In this document: piece by piece, positions 42,538-55,100 of the stretch
Numbering within the stretch: position 1 is the stretch's first letter
Layout: every line of letters begins with the position of its first letter
Assembly: GCA_963745915.1 (NCBI GenBank)
Contig: CAVUZA010000002.1
Location: 558,001-622,000 of the forward strand
DNA from: VRUE01 sp963745915
GTDB lineage: Bacteria > Actinomycetota > Thermoleophilia > Solirubrobacterales > 70-9
DNA length: 64,000 bases
Reading direction: 5' to 3'
Program-made: the position numbers and the translations under genes
The notes under the pieces: generated by a model
The model's input: the letters and a program-made list of their open reading frames with translations, nothing else
Told to the model about the DNA's origin: nothing
Database searches by the model: none

Positions 42538-43842
42538 CTATTCGCCTCCCGGCACGACGCCGGGCGGCAGTTCGGTCGGCACGGCGCCGGCCGCGGGTTC
42601 TTCGCCGGCCGGTCGCGGCCGCTGGGCCAGTTTCTGGCCTTCCGGGCTGAGCACGCTGACCGAGCCGGGCTGCGCCGGTTTGGTCTGCGGCACGATCGCC
42701 GGGCAGGCTTCGGCCGGGGTTTTCGGGTTGGCTTCGAAGCAGGCCGGGTTGGCTTCGGCCGAGCGGCCGTCGCCCTTGAAGTTGGCGCAGCGCGAGATCA
42801 GGTAGTCGTCGGCGCAGAAGGTCCGCGATTTCCAGGTGCCGGTGAAGCCGCGCGAGAAGGCCGCGAACTCCTGCTGCTGCAGCTGTTCGGTCAGCTGCGA
42901 GCTGATCTGGGCTTTGACTTCTTCCAGCGACTGGACTTTTTCGGGGGTGATCTTCATCACCTCGAAGACGACCGAGGACTTGCCGTCCTGCAGCGGGCCT
43001 TCGATATCGCCCTGGCCGGCGGCGAAGACGGCTTCGGTGACCGGTTCGGAGAGCGTGCTCGATTCCTCGGTAACGCCCGACTGCAGGCCGCCGTTGCCCT
43101 TGGTCGTGTCGGTCGAGTACTTCTTGGCGACCTTTTCCCAGCTCTTGATCGAGTCGTCCTTTTCCAGCGCCGCCTTCGCCGCCTCGACCTTGGCCCGGTC
43201 TTTGTTGCGGATCAGGCGCACGTCGCGCGATTCGGGCGTCGTGTACTGGCTCGACTTCGCCGCTTCGTAGTACTTCTGGATTTCGTCGTCGCTCGGTTTC
43301 GGCGCTTCTTCGGTGAGCTGTTCCTGGATCTGGGTGGTCAGCATCTGGATCTTCACCCGTTCCAGCACGTCGGCCCGCGTGTACTTGGCTTCTTTGAGGA
43401 ATTCGCGGTATTCCTTCGGCGTTTTGAAGGCCTGGTCTTTGAGTTTCTTCAGTTCTTTGGCGACTTCCTTGGGCGTCACCGAGATGCCCATTTCGTCGGC
43501 GAGACCCTGGATCCAGATCGTCCCTTCGAGCAGGATTTCGCCCAGCGCCGCTTCCTTCAGTTCGTCGTATTTTTCGTCGCCGGGCTTGGGCACCGGTTTG
43601 ACCTGCTGCGCCGCCGCCGTCTGCACCAGGGCGCGGTCGAACTCCTCCTGGGTGATCGTGCCGAGGTCGCCGGGGGCGTCTTCGACGATCGCCACCGCGC
43701 CCGAGGGCACGCTCGGATGGCCGATCCCCTGGGCGATCGCGAAGCCGACGAAGAGCAGCACGAACAGCGCGCCGAAGACGAGCAGCGCTAGGCGCTGCAG
43801 CCCGGCCGGACGACCCCTCCCTTGGCGCTGATTCGAAGCCAC
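42538..43842 (-). CDS. SurA/PrsA-like peptidyl-prolyl isomerase chaperone, membrane-anchored
   Basis: GTG at 43842 gives 434 residues. One N-terminal membrane helix (LALLVFGALFVLLFVGFAIA, about 18-37) precedes a SurA_N-like helical domain (ITQEEFDRALVQTAAAQ ... GISVTPKEVAKELKKLK) and a parvulin-type PPIase domain (about 225-330; ESRDVRLI ... WEKVAKKYSTD, GGLQSGVTEES). A C-terminal Pro-rich tail with four Cys follows. Acts outside the membrane in folding secreted proteins. A long frame reading upstream through the mfd region is only an out-of-frame extension. Located between mfd and eno, 53 bases after mfd. Confidence 0.88.
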   Translation of the reverse strand: MASNQRQGRGRPAGLQRLALLVFGALFVLLFVGFAIAQGIGHPSVPSGAVAIVEDAPGDLGTITQEEFDRALVQTAAAQQVKPVPKPGDEKYDELKEAALGEILLEGTIWIQGLADEMGISVTPKEVAKELKKLKDQAFKTPKEYREFLKEAKYTRADVLERVKIQMLTTQIQEQLTEEAPKPSDDEIQKYYEAAKSSQYTTPESRDVRLIRNKDRAKVEAAKAALEKDDSIKSWEKVAKKYSTDTTKGNGGLQSGVTEESSTLSEPVTEAVFAAGQGDIEGPLQDGKSSVVFEVMKITPEKVQSLEEVKAQISSQLTEQLQQQEFAAFSRGFTGTWKSRTFCADDYLISRCANFKGDGRSAEANPACFEANPKTPAEACPAIVPQTKPAQPGSVSVLSPEGQKLAQRPRPAGEEPAAGAVPTELPPGVVPGGE

Positions 43843-43895
43843 CGAGCGAGCAGCATAAATCAAATGATTCGCGGGCGAATCGCGCGGGGGGCCGA

Positions 43896-47282
<3,387 letters not shown>

Positions 47283-47283
47283 A

Positions 47284-47344
47284 CGACCCGAACTGCATCA
47301 AATTCCAGCTCTGGCAGAGCTGGAATTTGATGCAGTTCGGGTCG
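47284..47344. promoter_or_regulatory. Perfect 29-bp-arm palindrome between divergent mfd and FAH-family genes
   Basis: Arms 47284-47312 and 47316-47344 are fully complementary around GGC. As the genes diverge, it cannot be a terminator for either. It starts 2 bases before the mfd start codon and ends 23 bases before the other start, covering both promoter/5' regions. Confidence 0.75.
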
Positions 47345-47366
47345 GGGAGCCTAGACTGAGGCGCGA

Positions 47367-48302
47367 GTGAGGTTGCGGCGGACAGATGCGGGGGTTATCG
47401 CCGAGGACGCTGAGCGCGGGCGCTGGGTGCTGCTGCCGGGCGAGCGGGGGCTGCTCGAGTGGCTCGGCGGCGAGGAGGCGCGGGCCGAGGCGCAGCGGGC
47501 GATCGAGGCCGAGGACACGCCGAGCGCCGATCCGGCCGGCGCCGGGCTGCCCTTCGCGCCGCGCTCGATGCGCGCCTTCAGCCTCTGGCCCTCCCACTAC
47601 GAGGGCTCGGCCCGGACCCTGGTCAAGCGCTTCTTCCCGGCGCCGGTGCAGCGCGCCGCCGCCGCCTACGAGGGCCTCACCCGCCGCACCTTCCCGCCCT
47701 TCAAGCCCAACAAGCGCTTCTACGAGGTGCCGGCCTTTTACCTGGGCAACCACGCCGCGATGCTCGCCGACGGCGCCGAGATGCCCTGGCCCTCGCACAC
47801 CTCCTACCTCGACTTCGAGCTCGAGCTGGCCTTCGTCCTCGCCCGGCCGCTGGGGCCGGACCCGACCCCGGCGCAGGCGCGGGCGGCGATCGGCGGCTGG
47901 CTGGTGCTCAACGACTGGAGCGCCCGCGACGTGCAGGCCGAGGAGGCGCGCCACGGCGTCTTCGGCCCGGCGGTCAAGTGCAAGACCTTCGCCAACTCGC
48001 TCGGCCCCGACGTGCTCAGCGCCGAGCAGCTGCCCGACTGGACGGCGGCGACGGGGCGGGTGCGGGTCGACGGCGAGGTCTGGTGCGAGGGCTCGACCGC
48101 CGGCCCGGTCCACGACGTGGGGGCGCTGATCGCGACCGCGGCGGCCGGCGAGCGGCTGGCGCCGGGCGACCTCTTCTCGACCGGGACGATGCCCGGCTGC
48201 TGCGGGCTCGAGCTCGACCGCTGGGTCCAGCCGGGGCAGACGGTCGAGCTGGAGATCGACGGCATCGGCACGCTCGCCAACCGGATCGGGGAGCGCCCGT
48301 GA
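47367..48302 (+). CDS. Fumarylacetoacetate hydrolase (FAH) family protein
   Basis: A 311-residue protein, GTG start. The C-terminal FAH fold has metal-binding acidic residues in FELELAFVL and VLNDWSARDVQ, then FGPAVKCKTFANSLGP, TAGPVHDVGALIA and LFSTGTMPGCCGLELDRW. Members hydrolyse or decarboxylate beta-keto acids in aromatic and other catabolic routes; no pathway partner is nearby to refine this. It overlaps the next gene by 4 bases (GTGA). Confidence 0.85.
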   Translation: MRLRRTDAGVIAEDAERGRWVLLPGERGLLEWLGGEEARAEAQRAIEAEDTPSADPAGAGLPFAPRSMRAFSLWPSHYEGSARTLVKRFFPAPVQRAAAAYEGLTRRTFPPFKPNKRFYEVPAFYLGNHAAMLADGAEMPWPSHTSYLDFELELAFVLARPLGPDPTPAQARAAIGGWLVLNDWSARDVQAEEARHGVFGPAVKCKTFANSLGPDVLSAEQLPDWTAATGRVRVDGEVWCEGSTAGPVHDVGALIATAAAGERLAPGDLFSTGTMPGCCGLELDRWVQPGQTVELEIDGIGTLANRIGERP

Positions 48303-48817
48303 GGAAGCTGCTCGCCGCCGGCTCGGCCCTCGGGCTGCTCGCCCACAACGCCTTCGAGACCCGGGCCGGGGTCGGCCTCGTCTTCGAGCCCTTCCTCGGC
48401 CGCCGCGGCGCCCTTGCCCTCTGGGGCGGCTACTTCCCGCTGATGCTCGCCGCCGCCCTCGGCCGCGGCGAGTGGGCGCGCCGCCTCACCGCCTTCAGCG
48501 CCGGGATCGGCGTCGCCGGGGTCGCAGTCCACTTCAAGGCCTGGCCCTGGTCGCTGCACAACGGCGTGCCGATGCTCGACGAAGCCGAGGGCCTCGGCCC
48601 CGAGCAGCTGCCCGCCTACAACGCGGTGCTCTGGTTCTGGCTGGTCTGCAGCGCGCTCAGCCTGCCCGCCGCCAACCGCCCCGACGCCCGCCGCTTCGCC
48701 GCCTTCGGCCTGCTCAACTTCCCGGTCCTGCTCGCCTCGGCCGAACACCACTTCGAGTGGGCCCGCGAGCAGGCCGTCCTCGACCCCGAGCGCTGGTCCC
48801 CCGCCCTCCGCGAATAG
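48299..48817 (+). CDS. Small polytopic membrane protein (172 aa)
   Basis: GTG at 48299 overlaps the FAH-family stop. About four hydrophobic helices (LLAAGSALGLLAHNAF, ALALWGGYFPLMLAAALG, AFSAGIGVAGVAVHFK, YNAVLWFWLVCSALSLP) and a charged C-terminus. No family is recognised. Translational coupling suggests a shared function with the FAH-family enzyme, perhaps transport or membrane tethering. Confidence 0.72.
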   Translation: MRKLLAAGSALGLLAHNAFETRAGVGLVFEPFLGRRGALALWGGYFPLMLAAALGRGEWARRLTAFSAGIGVAGVAVHFKAWPWSLHNGVPMLDEAEGLGPEQLPAYNAVLWFWLVCSALSLPAANRPDARRFAAFGLLNFPVLLASAEHHFEWAREQAVLDPERWSPALRE

Positions 48818-48819
48818 CC

Positions 48820-48868
48820 GCCGATGGGCCTAAAACCGACGCATAGCGACGGAAATAGGCCCGTCGGC
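48820..48868. repeat. Palindrome, family 1 (at start of the deacetylase-like gene)
   Basis: 23-nt arms around ATA pair with about four mismatches. The sequence is clearly the same repeat as 39111-39163. It contains the only ATG (48824) that opens the following reading frame. Confidence 0.75.
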
Positions 48869-49687
48869 ATCGTTTCGCTGACCTTCGACAACCTGGGGGA
48901 GGCGGCGGAGCTGGAGCTGGGGGCCTGGCCGGTCGGGGCGCCGCTGGGCGAGCACCGGACGGCGACCGAGGTGGTGCCGGAGCTGCTCGGGCGGCTCGAG
49001 CAGCGCGGGCTGGCGGCGACCTTCTTCGTCGAGGGGCTGAACGCCGAGCTCTACCCGGAGCTGCTGCGCGAGATCGACGCCCGCGGCCACGAGGTCGGCT
49101 ACCACGCCTGGCGCCACGAGCAGTGGGGGGAGCTGGACACGATGGCGCAGATCGAGAACCTGACCCGCGGCCTGACCGGCTTCGCCGCGATCGGCCTGCA
49201 GCTCGAAGGGGATGCGGCCGCCGGGCGGCCAGCTCGGCCCCGGCGGCGCCGGCCTGCTGCGCGACGCGACCCTGCGCTACGCCTCGCCGGCCGGGGCGGG
49301 CGCGGGGTTCGAGTACGGCCTCGCCCTGCTCCCCTTCCAGTGGCGCCACCTCGACGCCGAGCTGCGTGCTGCCGCCGCTCGCCCCGGCCCGCGAGCAGAC
49401 TGACCGGGTCGAGCGAGCCGCTGGCGCCGGCGGCCTTCGTCGCCGCGCTCGAGCGCGAGCTGGAGGCGCTGGCCGCCGACGGCGGCTACCTGGCGATCGT
49501 CCTGCACCCGTTCATGCTCGACTGGCTCGAAGCGGCCAACCTCGGGCGGCTGCTGGACCGGCTCGCGGCGCTGGCCGCGGCGGGGCGGATCGAGCTCCTG
49601 CGCTGCGCCGACGCGGCCGAGCGGGTGCGGGCCGAGGCGGAGCGCTTCGCGGGCGGCACCGTGCTCGATCCGACCAGCTGGGCCTGA
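48824..49687 (+). pseudogene. Polysaccharide-deacetylase-like protein with two compensating frameshifts
   Basis: The first part (VSLTFDNLGEAAELELG ... GLAATFFVEGLNAELYP ... REIDARGHEVGYHAWRHEQW) is a NodB-type deacetylase: the D-N metal site in FDN and H-x3-H in HAWRHEQW are visible. Between about 49205 and 49385 the plausible protein is in another frame (motifs GGAGLLRDATLRYA and YGLALLPFQWRHLDA). It then returns to the first frame for GYLAIVLHPFMLDWLE. Two opposite single-base indels explain this. The apparent ATG lies in a repeat, so the native start is unclear; TTG/GTG-type starts near 48868 are possible. Predicted role: removal of N- or O-acetyl groups from cell-wall or surface glycans. 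Confidence 0.7.
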
Positions 49688-49708
49688 GCGGGCCTAGAAT
49701 CCCCCGCC

Positions 49709-51541
49709 ATGTCCGCGCTGGGAGACGTGGCGGCGGCGCTGCTGCCACCCGAGGCGGGGGGCCCCGAGCCCGAGCGCGTCGCCAGCCTCGCGCGGCGCAT
49801 GGTCGACCGCATGCCGGCCGCCTCGCGCGCCGGCCTCGGCGCGGCGCTGGTCGGCATCGAGGCCTTCGCCCTGGCGCGCACCGGCCGCACCCTGGGCCGC
49901 GCCCCGGCGGCGCAGCGCGAACGGCTGATCGAGCGCATCGCGGCGCTCGGCGGCGCCGCCGCCATCGACGCGCTCAAGTCGGTCGTCCTGCTCGCCCACG
50001 GCACCGACTCCTTCGCCGCCGAGATCGCCGCGGTCGGCTCGCGGCAGCCCCCCTCCCGCCCCGACCCCGAGCTGCGCCTCACCGCCGCCGCCGAGTGGCC
50101 GGCGAGCGCCCGCTGCGACGCGGTCGTGATCGGCTCCGGCGCCGGCGGCGCCTTCGCCGCCCGCGGCCTGGCCCGGGCCGGGCTCGAGGTCGTGATCGTC
50201 GAGGAGGGCGAGCGCTGGACGGCGGAGCGGATCCGCGCCAGCCACCCGCTCGACCGCTTCGCCGGCATCTACCGCGAGGCGGGGACGACGATGGCGCTCG
50301 GCAACCCGCCGATCGCCCTGCCGCTGGGGCGCGCCGTCGGCGGCACGACGGTGATCAACTCGGGCACCTGCTACCAGCCGCCGCCCGGCGTCGTCGCCGC
50401 CTGGCACCGCGAGCACGGGATGGCGCTCGCCGACCCGGAGCTGCTCGGCGCCCGCCTCGCCGAGGCCGAAGCGACGATCGGCGTCGCGCCGGCGCCGCTG
50501 GAGGTGCTCGGCCGCAACGGCGAGCTGGCCCTGGCCGGAGCCGCGGCGCTGGGCTGGCAGGGCGCGCCCCTGCGCCGCAACGCGCCCGGCTGCCGCGGCG
50601 CCTGCCAGTGCGCGATCGGCTGCCCCAACAACGCCAAGTCCGGCGTCCACCTCAACGCCCTCCCCCAGGCCTGCGAGGCCGGCGCCCGGATCGTCGCCGG
50701 GCTGCGCGCCGAGCGGGTGCTGAGCGACGGCGGGCGGGCGACCGGCGTCCTCGCCCACGACCGCGGCGGCCGACGGGTGCGGATCGAGGCGCCGCTGGTC
50801 CTCGTCGCCTGCGGCGCGGTGCCGACCCCGCCGCTGCTGCGCCGCAGCGGCCTCGGCCGCCACCCGGCGCTGGGGCGCAACCTCTCGATCCACCCGGCGA
50901 CCGGGATCACCGCCGCCTTCGAGGAGGAGGTCGTGCCCTGGAGCGGGGTGATGCAGAGCGTCGGCATCGAGCAGCTGCACGGCGAGGGGGTGCTGATCGA
51001 GGCGACCTCGACCCCGCCGGGGATGGGCGCCGTCTCGGCGCCCGGCTACGGCGCCCACCTGATGCGCCGCATCGACGGCGCCGCCAACACGGCGACGCTG
51101 GGGGCGATGATCGCCGACGAGCCCTCGGGCCGGGTCTTCGGCTCCCGCGCGCCCTTCGTCGCCTACCGCCTGGCGGGCGCCGACGAACGGCGGCTGGCGC
51201 GGGCGAGCGAGGCGATGGCCCGGGTGATGCTCGCCGCCGGCGCCGCCGAGGTGGTGCTCGGCGGCGGCGCGCCGGCGGTGCGCTCCGAGGGCGAGCTGGC
51301 GGCGGCGCTCGAGCGCCTCGACGTGCGCCGCCTGCGGCTGGCCGGCTTCCACCCGACCGGGACCGCCGCCGCCGGCGCCGACCCGTCGCGCCACCCGGTC
51401 GGCCCCGACGGCCGCCTGCGCGGCGTCGAGGGCGTCTGGGTCGCCGACGGCTCGATCCTGCCCAGCTGCCCCGGCGTCAACCCCCAGCTCTCGATCATGG
51501 CCACCGCGATCGGCGTCGCCGAGGCGGCGGCGGCCGGTTAG
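49709..51541 (+). CDS. GMC-family FAD-dependent oxidoreductase
   Basis: A 610-residue protein. The Rossmann FAD motif VIGSGAGGAFAARGLA (about 138) ends in the Glu of VIVEEGE, then comes GGTTVINSGTCYQPP. A Cys-rich loop GCRGACQCAIGCPNNAKSG and the C-terminal FHPTGTAAAGADP ... GVWVADGSILPSCPGVNP follow; the His and Asn there are the usual GMC catalytic positions. An N-terminal helical domain of about 120 residues is typical of the alcohol/steroid/long-chain branch. Substrate unknown. ATG start at 49709, 21 bases after the deacetylase-like gene. Confidence 0.9.
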   Translation: MSALGDVAAALLPPEAGGPEPERVASLARRMVDRMPAASRAGLGAALVGIEAFALARTGRTLGRAPAAQRERLIERIAALGGAAAIDALKSVVLLAHGTDSFAAEIAAVGSRQPPSRPDPELRLTAAAEWPASARCDAVVIGSGAGGAFAARGLARAGLEVVIVEEGERWTAERIRASHPLDRFAGIYREAGTTMALGNPPIALPLGRAVGGTTVINSGTCYQPPPGVVAAWHREHGMALADPELLGARLAEAEATIGVAPAPLEVLGRNGELALAGAAALGWQGAPLRRNAPGCRGACQCAIGCPNNAKSGVHLNALPQACEAGARIVAGLRAERVLSDGGRATGVLAHDRGGRRVRIEAPLVLVACGAVPTPPLLRRSGLGRHPALGRNLSIHPATGITAAFEEEVVPWSGVMQSVGIEQLHGEGVLIEATSTPPGMGAVSAPGYGAHLMRRIDGAANTATLGAMIADEPSGRVFGSRAPFVAYRLAGADERRLARASEAMARVMLAAGAAEVVLGGGAPAVRSEGELAAALERLDVRRLRLAGFHPTGTAAAGADPSRHPVGPDGRLRGVEGVWVADGSILPSCPGVNPQLSIMATAIGVAEAAAAG

Positions 51542-51553
51542 CGGGCGGGTGTC

Positions 51554-52285
51554 TCAAGATCGGTAGGGCAGGCCCGGGCCGCTGCGCTGCCACTCGACCT
51601 GGGACTCGCCCTCGGCCGAGGAGCGGCCCTCGACGTCGTCCCACTCGTGCAGCATCCGCTTCAGGCGGGCGACGGCCTCGGGCGGGTGGGCGGCGACCTC
51701 GGCGGCGAGGGCCAGGGCAGCCTCCTCGGTCGCCGAGCCGGGCGCGACGCGGTTGACCAGCCCGAGGCGCAGCGCCTCGTCGGCGCCGACCGTGCGCGAG
51801 GAGAACAGCAGGTACTTGGCGGCGGCCAGCCCGCAGAGGGTGACCAGGCGCGCCGGGCCGACCGGGACGCCGAGCGCCGCGCCGGGGAAGCGCATGCGCA
51901 GGTTCGAGCCGCCGACCCGCATGTCGCAGGCGATCGCGACCTCGGCGCCGCCGCCGACGACGTCGCCGTGGCAGGCGGCGACGGTCGGCTTGGGGAAGCC
52001 GACGACGGCGTCGTAGAGGTCGGCGAAGAGCTGCATGCGGCGCACCCTGCCCTGCTCGTCGAGCTCCTCCTTGACGTCGGCGCCGGCGGAGAGGCCCATG
52101 TGGTCGGGTGAGCTGAAGACGAGCACCCGCACGGCCTCGTCGGCGCGGGCGACGGCCAGGTGCTCGAGCAGCTCGGCCAGCATCTGGGTGTTCATCGCGT
52201 TGCGCGCCTCGGGGCGGCAGAGGCGCAGGATCGCGACGCCCCCCTCGCCGACTTCGTAGCTGGTCACCTCGGTGGCGGCGCTCAT
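51554..52285 (-). CDS. Enoyl-CoA hydratase/isomerase (crotonase) family protein
   Basis: A 243-residue protein. CoA-binding and oxyanion-hole motifs are present (GLSAGADVKEELDEQG, ACHGDVVGGGAEVAIACDMR). Where true hydratases have a catalytic Glu before LG, this protein reads RFPGAALGVPVGPARL, so the usual Glu is absent and a hydratase reaction is doubtful. Isomerase, hydrolase or another crotonase chemistry is more likely. It starts ATG 52285, just after pth on the same strand. Confidence 0.85.
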   Translation of the reverse strand: MSAATEVTSYEVGEGGVAILRLCRPEARNAMNTQMLAELLEHLAVARADEAVRVLVFSSPDHMGLSAGADVKEELDEQGRVRRMQLFADLYDAVVGFPKPTVAACHGDVVGGGAEVAIACDMRVGGSNLRMRFPGAALGVPVGPARLVTLCGLAAAKYLLFSSRTVGADEALRLGLVNRVAPGSATEEAALALAAEVAAHPPEAVARLKRMLHEWDDVEGRSSAEGESQVEWQRSGPGLPYRS

Positions 52286-52298
52286 CCGGGGGCGGAAT

Positions 52299-52838
52299 CT
52301 ATTCGTCCAGGCTCTCGACCAGCCGCTCGGCCTCGCCGGCGGCGCGCTCGATCAGCTCCCGCACCTGCTCGCGCGGCTCGCGGAAGCGGCCGAGGACGTA
52401 GGCGGCGACGATCTCCGGGTCGGTCGAGTCGGGCCGGCCGACGCCGATCCGCACCCGCCAGAAGCCGGCGTCGCCGAAGCCGCGCTTGAGGCTCTTGAGG
52501 CCGTTGTGGCCGGCCAGGCCGCCGCCCTCGCGCACCCGCACCTCGCCGAACGGCAGGTCGATCTCGTCGTGGAGGACGACGACCCGCTCCAGCGGCGCCT
52601 TCAGCGCCCCGCGCGCCGGGCCGGCCGAGTCCCCCGAGGCGTTCATCAGCGTCTGCGGCAGCAGGACCGCGACCCGCGGCCCGCCCGGGCCGGCGCGACC
52701 TTCGGCGATCAGGCCGCCGTAGCGCTTGCGCGCCCGCGGCAGGTCCCAGCGGCGGGCGAGCTCGGCGCCCACCTCGAAGCCGATGTTGTGCCGGGTGGCG
52801 GCGTAGCGCTCGCCCGGGTTGCCGAGGCCGACGACCAA
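52299..52838 (-). CDS. pth: Peptidyl-tRNA hydrolase
   Basis: A 179-residue protein. Conserved positions are VVGLGNPGERYAATRHNIGF (catalytic His20 equivalent in RHNIG), LLPQTLMNASG, VLHDEIDLPFG (Asp) and GGGLAGHNGLKSL (His/Asn). It releases peptides from prematurely dropped peptidyl-tRNA. No ATG is in frame; TTG 52838 is the most likely start. It follows the L25 gene (63-base gap) in the familiar rplY-pth order. Confidence 0.93.
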   Translation of the reverse strand: MVVGLGNPGERYAATRHNIGFEVGAELARRWDLPRARKRYGGLIAEGRAGPGGPRVAVLLPQTLMNASGDSAGPARGALKAPLERVVVLHDEIDLPFGEVRVREGGGLAGHNGLKSLKRGFGDAGFWRVRIGVGRPDSTDPEIVAAYVLGRFREPREQVRELIERAAGEAERLVESLDE

Positions 52839-52901
52839 GACCCGGTCGCCATGCTGCTCGCCCTCGCCTTCCTCGCGGCGGCGGCGGAAGAGGGACAGCG
52901 G

Positions 52902-53588
52902 CTACTCCCCGCCGGAGTCGCCCGCGTCGCCCTCGCCCTCGCCGCCCTCGGCGGCCGGGGCCTCGCCCTCCTCGCCGACCAGCTCGGCCTCCTCCTCGAC
53001 CTCGGGCTCGGGCTCTTCCTCGACCCGCGGCGGCGAGAGGGTGGCGATCGTCACCTCGTCGGGCTCGTCGGCCATCAGGGTGACGCCCTCGGGCACGCTC
53101 AGCGCCGAGAGCTGCAGGGTGTCGTTGATCTCCATCGCCGAGACGTCGGCGACGATCCGCTCGGGGATCTCGGCGGGCAGCGCTTCGACCGTGACCTCGC
53201 GGGTGACGTGCTCGAGCACGCCGCCGCCCTTGACGCCGGGGGCCGACTCGGTGCCCTCGAGCTCGATCGCGACCTCGGCCTGGATCGCCTCGTCGAGGCG
53301 CACCTCCTGCAGGTCGATGTGCTGCAGGCTGCCGCGCACCGGGTGCTCCTGGCGCTCCTTGACCACGACCGGGACGGCCTTGGCGCCCTCGATCTCGAGG
53401 TCGAAGAGGGCGGCGCCTTCGCCGAGCACGTTGCGCACGTCGCGTTCGGCGACCTGGAAGGGACGCGCCTCGGAGCCGCCGCTGTAGACGACCCCGGGGA
53501 CGAGGCCGTCGCGGCGCAGGCGCCGCGAGGTGCGGCTGCCGAACTCGGTGCGGGGCGCGGCCGTGAGCTTTTCGCGTGTCTGTGCCAT
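52902..53588 (-). CDS. rplY: Ribosomal protein bL25 (Ctc/TL5 type)
   Basis: A 228-residue protein starting MAQTREKLTAAPRTEFG. The N-terminal 5S-rRNA-binding L25 domain spans about 5-95 (FGSRTSRRLRRDGLVPGVVY, RGSLQHIDLQEV). The TL5/Ctc C-terminal beta domain reaches about residue 185, and an acidic Glu/Gly-rich tail of about 45 residues ends the protein. This long form is usual in actinobacteria. Co-transcribed with pth. Confidence 0.94.
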   Translation of the reverse strand: MAQTREKLTAAPRTEFGSRTSRRLRRDGLVPGVVYSGGSEARPFQVAERDVRNVLGEGAALFDLEIEGAKAVPVVVKERQEHPVRGSLQHIDLQEVRLDEAIQAEVAIELEGTESAPGVKGGGVLEHVTREVTVEALPAEIPERIVADVSAMEINDTLQLSALSVPEGVTLMADEPDEVTIATLSPPRVEEEPEPEVEEEAELVGEEGEAPAAEGGEGEGDAGDSGGE

Positions 53589-53669
53589 TCGCGACGGAAG
53601 AGCATAGAGAACCGCACGAAACAACCACGCGCTCGCGGCGCGATTCGGGAGGTGTGACACCCTTCGCCC

Positions 53670-55100
53670 ATGGCCGACGAGAAGATCCCCAAGGGCCGGC
53701 TGCGGCGCTCGGCGAAGCTCGGCTCGATCGTCGGCACCCAGAGCGCCCGCTACGCCGGGACCAAGGCCGCCAACATCGGCCGCTCCGAGGAGGACAGCCG
53801 GGAGAAGCTCGAGCAGCGCCACCTGGAGACGGCGATCAAGATGGTCGGCGCGCTCGGCCAGATGAAGGGCGCGGCGATGAAGCTGGGCCAGTTCGCCTCC
53901 TTCATCGACACCGAGTTCATCCCCGACGAGTACCGCGAGATCTACCAGGAGCAGCTCGCCAAGCTGCGCACCGACGCGCCGGCGATGCCCTGGGCGAAGG
54001 TCGAGAAGGTGCTCGAGGAGGAGTACGAGGGCGAGCGGCTCGCCGAGCACTTCGCCGAGTTCGAGCACGAGGCCTTCGCCGCCGCCTCGATCGGCCAGGT
54101 GCACCGCGCCGAGCTGCTCGACGGCCGCGCCGTCGCGGTCAAGATCCAGTACCCGGGGATCGCCGAGGCGCTCGACGCCGACCTGCGCAACGCCGGCACG
54201 ATCGTCCGCCTCGCCCGCGCCCTCGCCCCCGGCCTCGACGCCAAGGCGATCGCCGCCGAGCTGCGCGAGCGGGTGATGGAGGAGCTCGACTACGAGTACG
54301 AGGCGCAGAACCAGCGCAGCTTCGCCCGCGCCTACCGCGACCACCCGTTCATCTACGTGCCCGACGTGATCACCCGGCTCTCGCGCCGCCGGGTGCTGGT
54401 CACCGAGCTGGTCGAGGGGCTCGGCTTCGAGGCGGTCAAGGAGCTGCCCGACGAGGAGCGCAGCCGCTTCGGCGAGATCGTCTTCCGCGGCAGCTTCGGC
54501 TCGATCTATCACCTGCGCCACTTCAACGCCGACCCCCACCCCGGCAACTACATCCTGATGGCCGACGGCCGCGTCGCCTTCCTCGACTTCGGCATGACCA
54601 AGAAGCTCAGCCACGAGCAGATCGTGCTCGAGCAGCGGACGATCGACGCCGCCTTCCACAACGACCCCGAGGCCTTCCGCGACGCCCTGCACGAGATCGG
54701 CTTCGTCAAGAACCCCTCCAAGCTCGACGCCGAACGGCTGATCGAGCACATGCTCGCGGTCAGCGGCTGGTACGTCGAAGACCGCGAGATCGAGATCAGC
54801 GCCCGGCGGGTGATGAAGATCATCGAGTCGACCAACGACCCGCGCTCGGAGTACTACGACCTGATGCGGCGCGAGTCGATGCCGGCCGACGAGCTGATGG
54901 GGCGGCGGATGGAAATCGGCGTCGTCGCCGTGCTCGGCCAGCTGCGGGCGAAGCGCAACTGGCACCGGATCATGCGCGAGTGGATCTACGCCGACCCGCC
55001 CTCGACCGAGCTCGGCGAGCAGGAGTGGGAGTACTTCGAGGGAAGAGGCATGACGCAGACCCCGATCGTCGAGAAGTCGCTGGAAGGAGAGCAGCTATGA
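53670..55100 (+). CDS. ABC1/UbiB (AarF) family atypical kinase
   Basis: A 476-residue protein. UbiB motifs are present: the KxGQ region MKLGQFASFIDTEFIP (about 70), the Ala-rich nucleotide loop AAASIGQVHRAEL, the ATP-binding Lys in AVKIQYPG, Glu in EELDYEYEAQNQ, the catalytic HFNADPHPGNYI and metal-binding FLDFGMTKKL. The family supports isoprenoid-quinone or lipid metabolism through an ATPase-like activity. The last 4 bases overlap the next gene (ATGA). Confidence 0.92.
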   Translation: MADEKIPKGRLRRSAKLGSIVGTQSARYAGTKAANIGRSEEDSREKLEQRHLETAIKMVGALGQMKGAAMKLGQFASFIDTEFIPDEYREIYQEQLAKLRTDAPAMPWAKVEKVLEEEYEGERLAEHFAEFEHEAFAAASIGQVHRAELLDGRAVAVKIQYPGIAEALDADLRNAGTIVRLARALAPGLDAKAIAAELRERVMEELDYEYEAQNQRSFARAYRDHPFIYVPDVITRLSRRRVLVTELVEGLGFEAVKELPDEERSRFGEIVFRGSFGSIYHLRHFNADPHPGNYILMADGRVAFLDFGMTKKLSHEQIVLEQRTIDAAFHNDPEAFRDALHEIGFVKNPSKLDAERLIEHMLAVSGWYVEDREIEISARRVMKIIESTNDPRSEYYDLMRRESMPADELMGRRMEIGVVAVLGQLRAKRNWHRIMREWIYADPPSTELGEQEWEYFEGRGMTQTPIVEKSLEGEQL

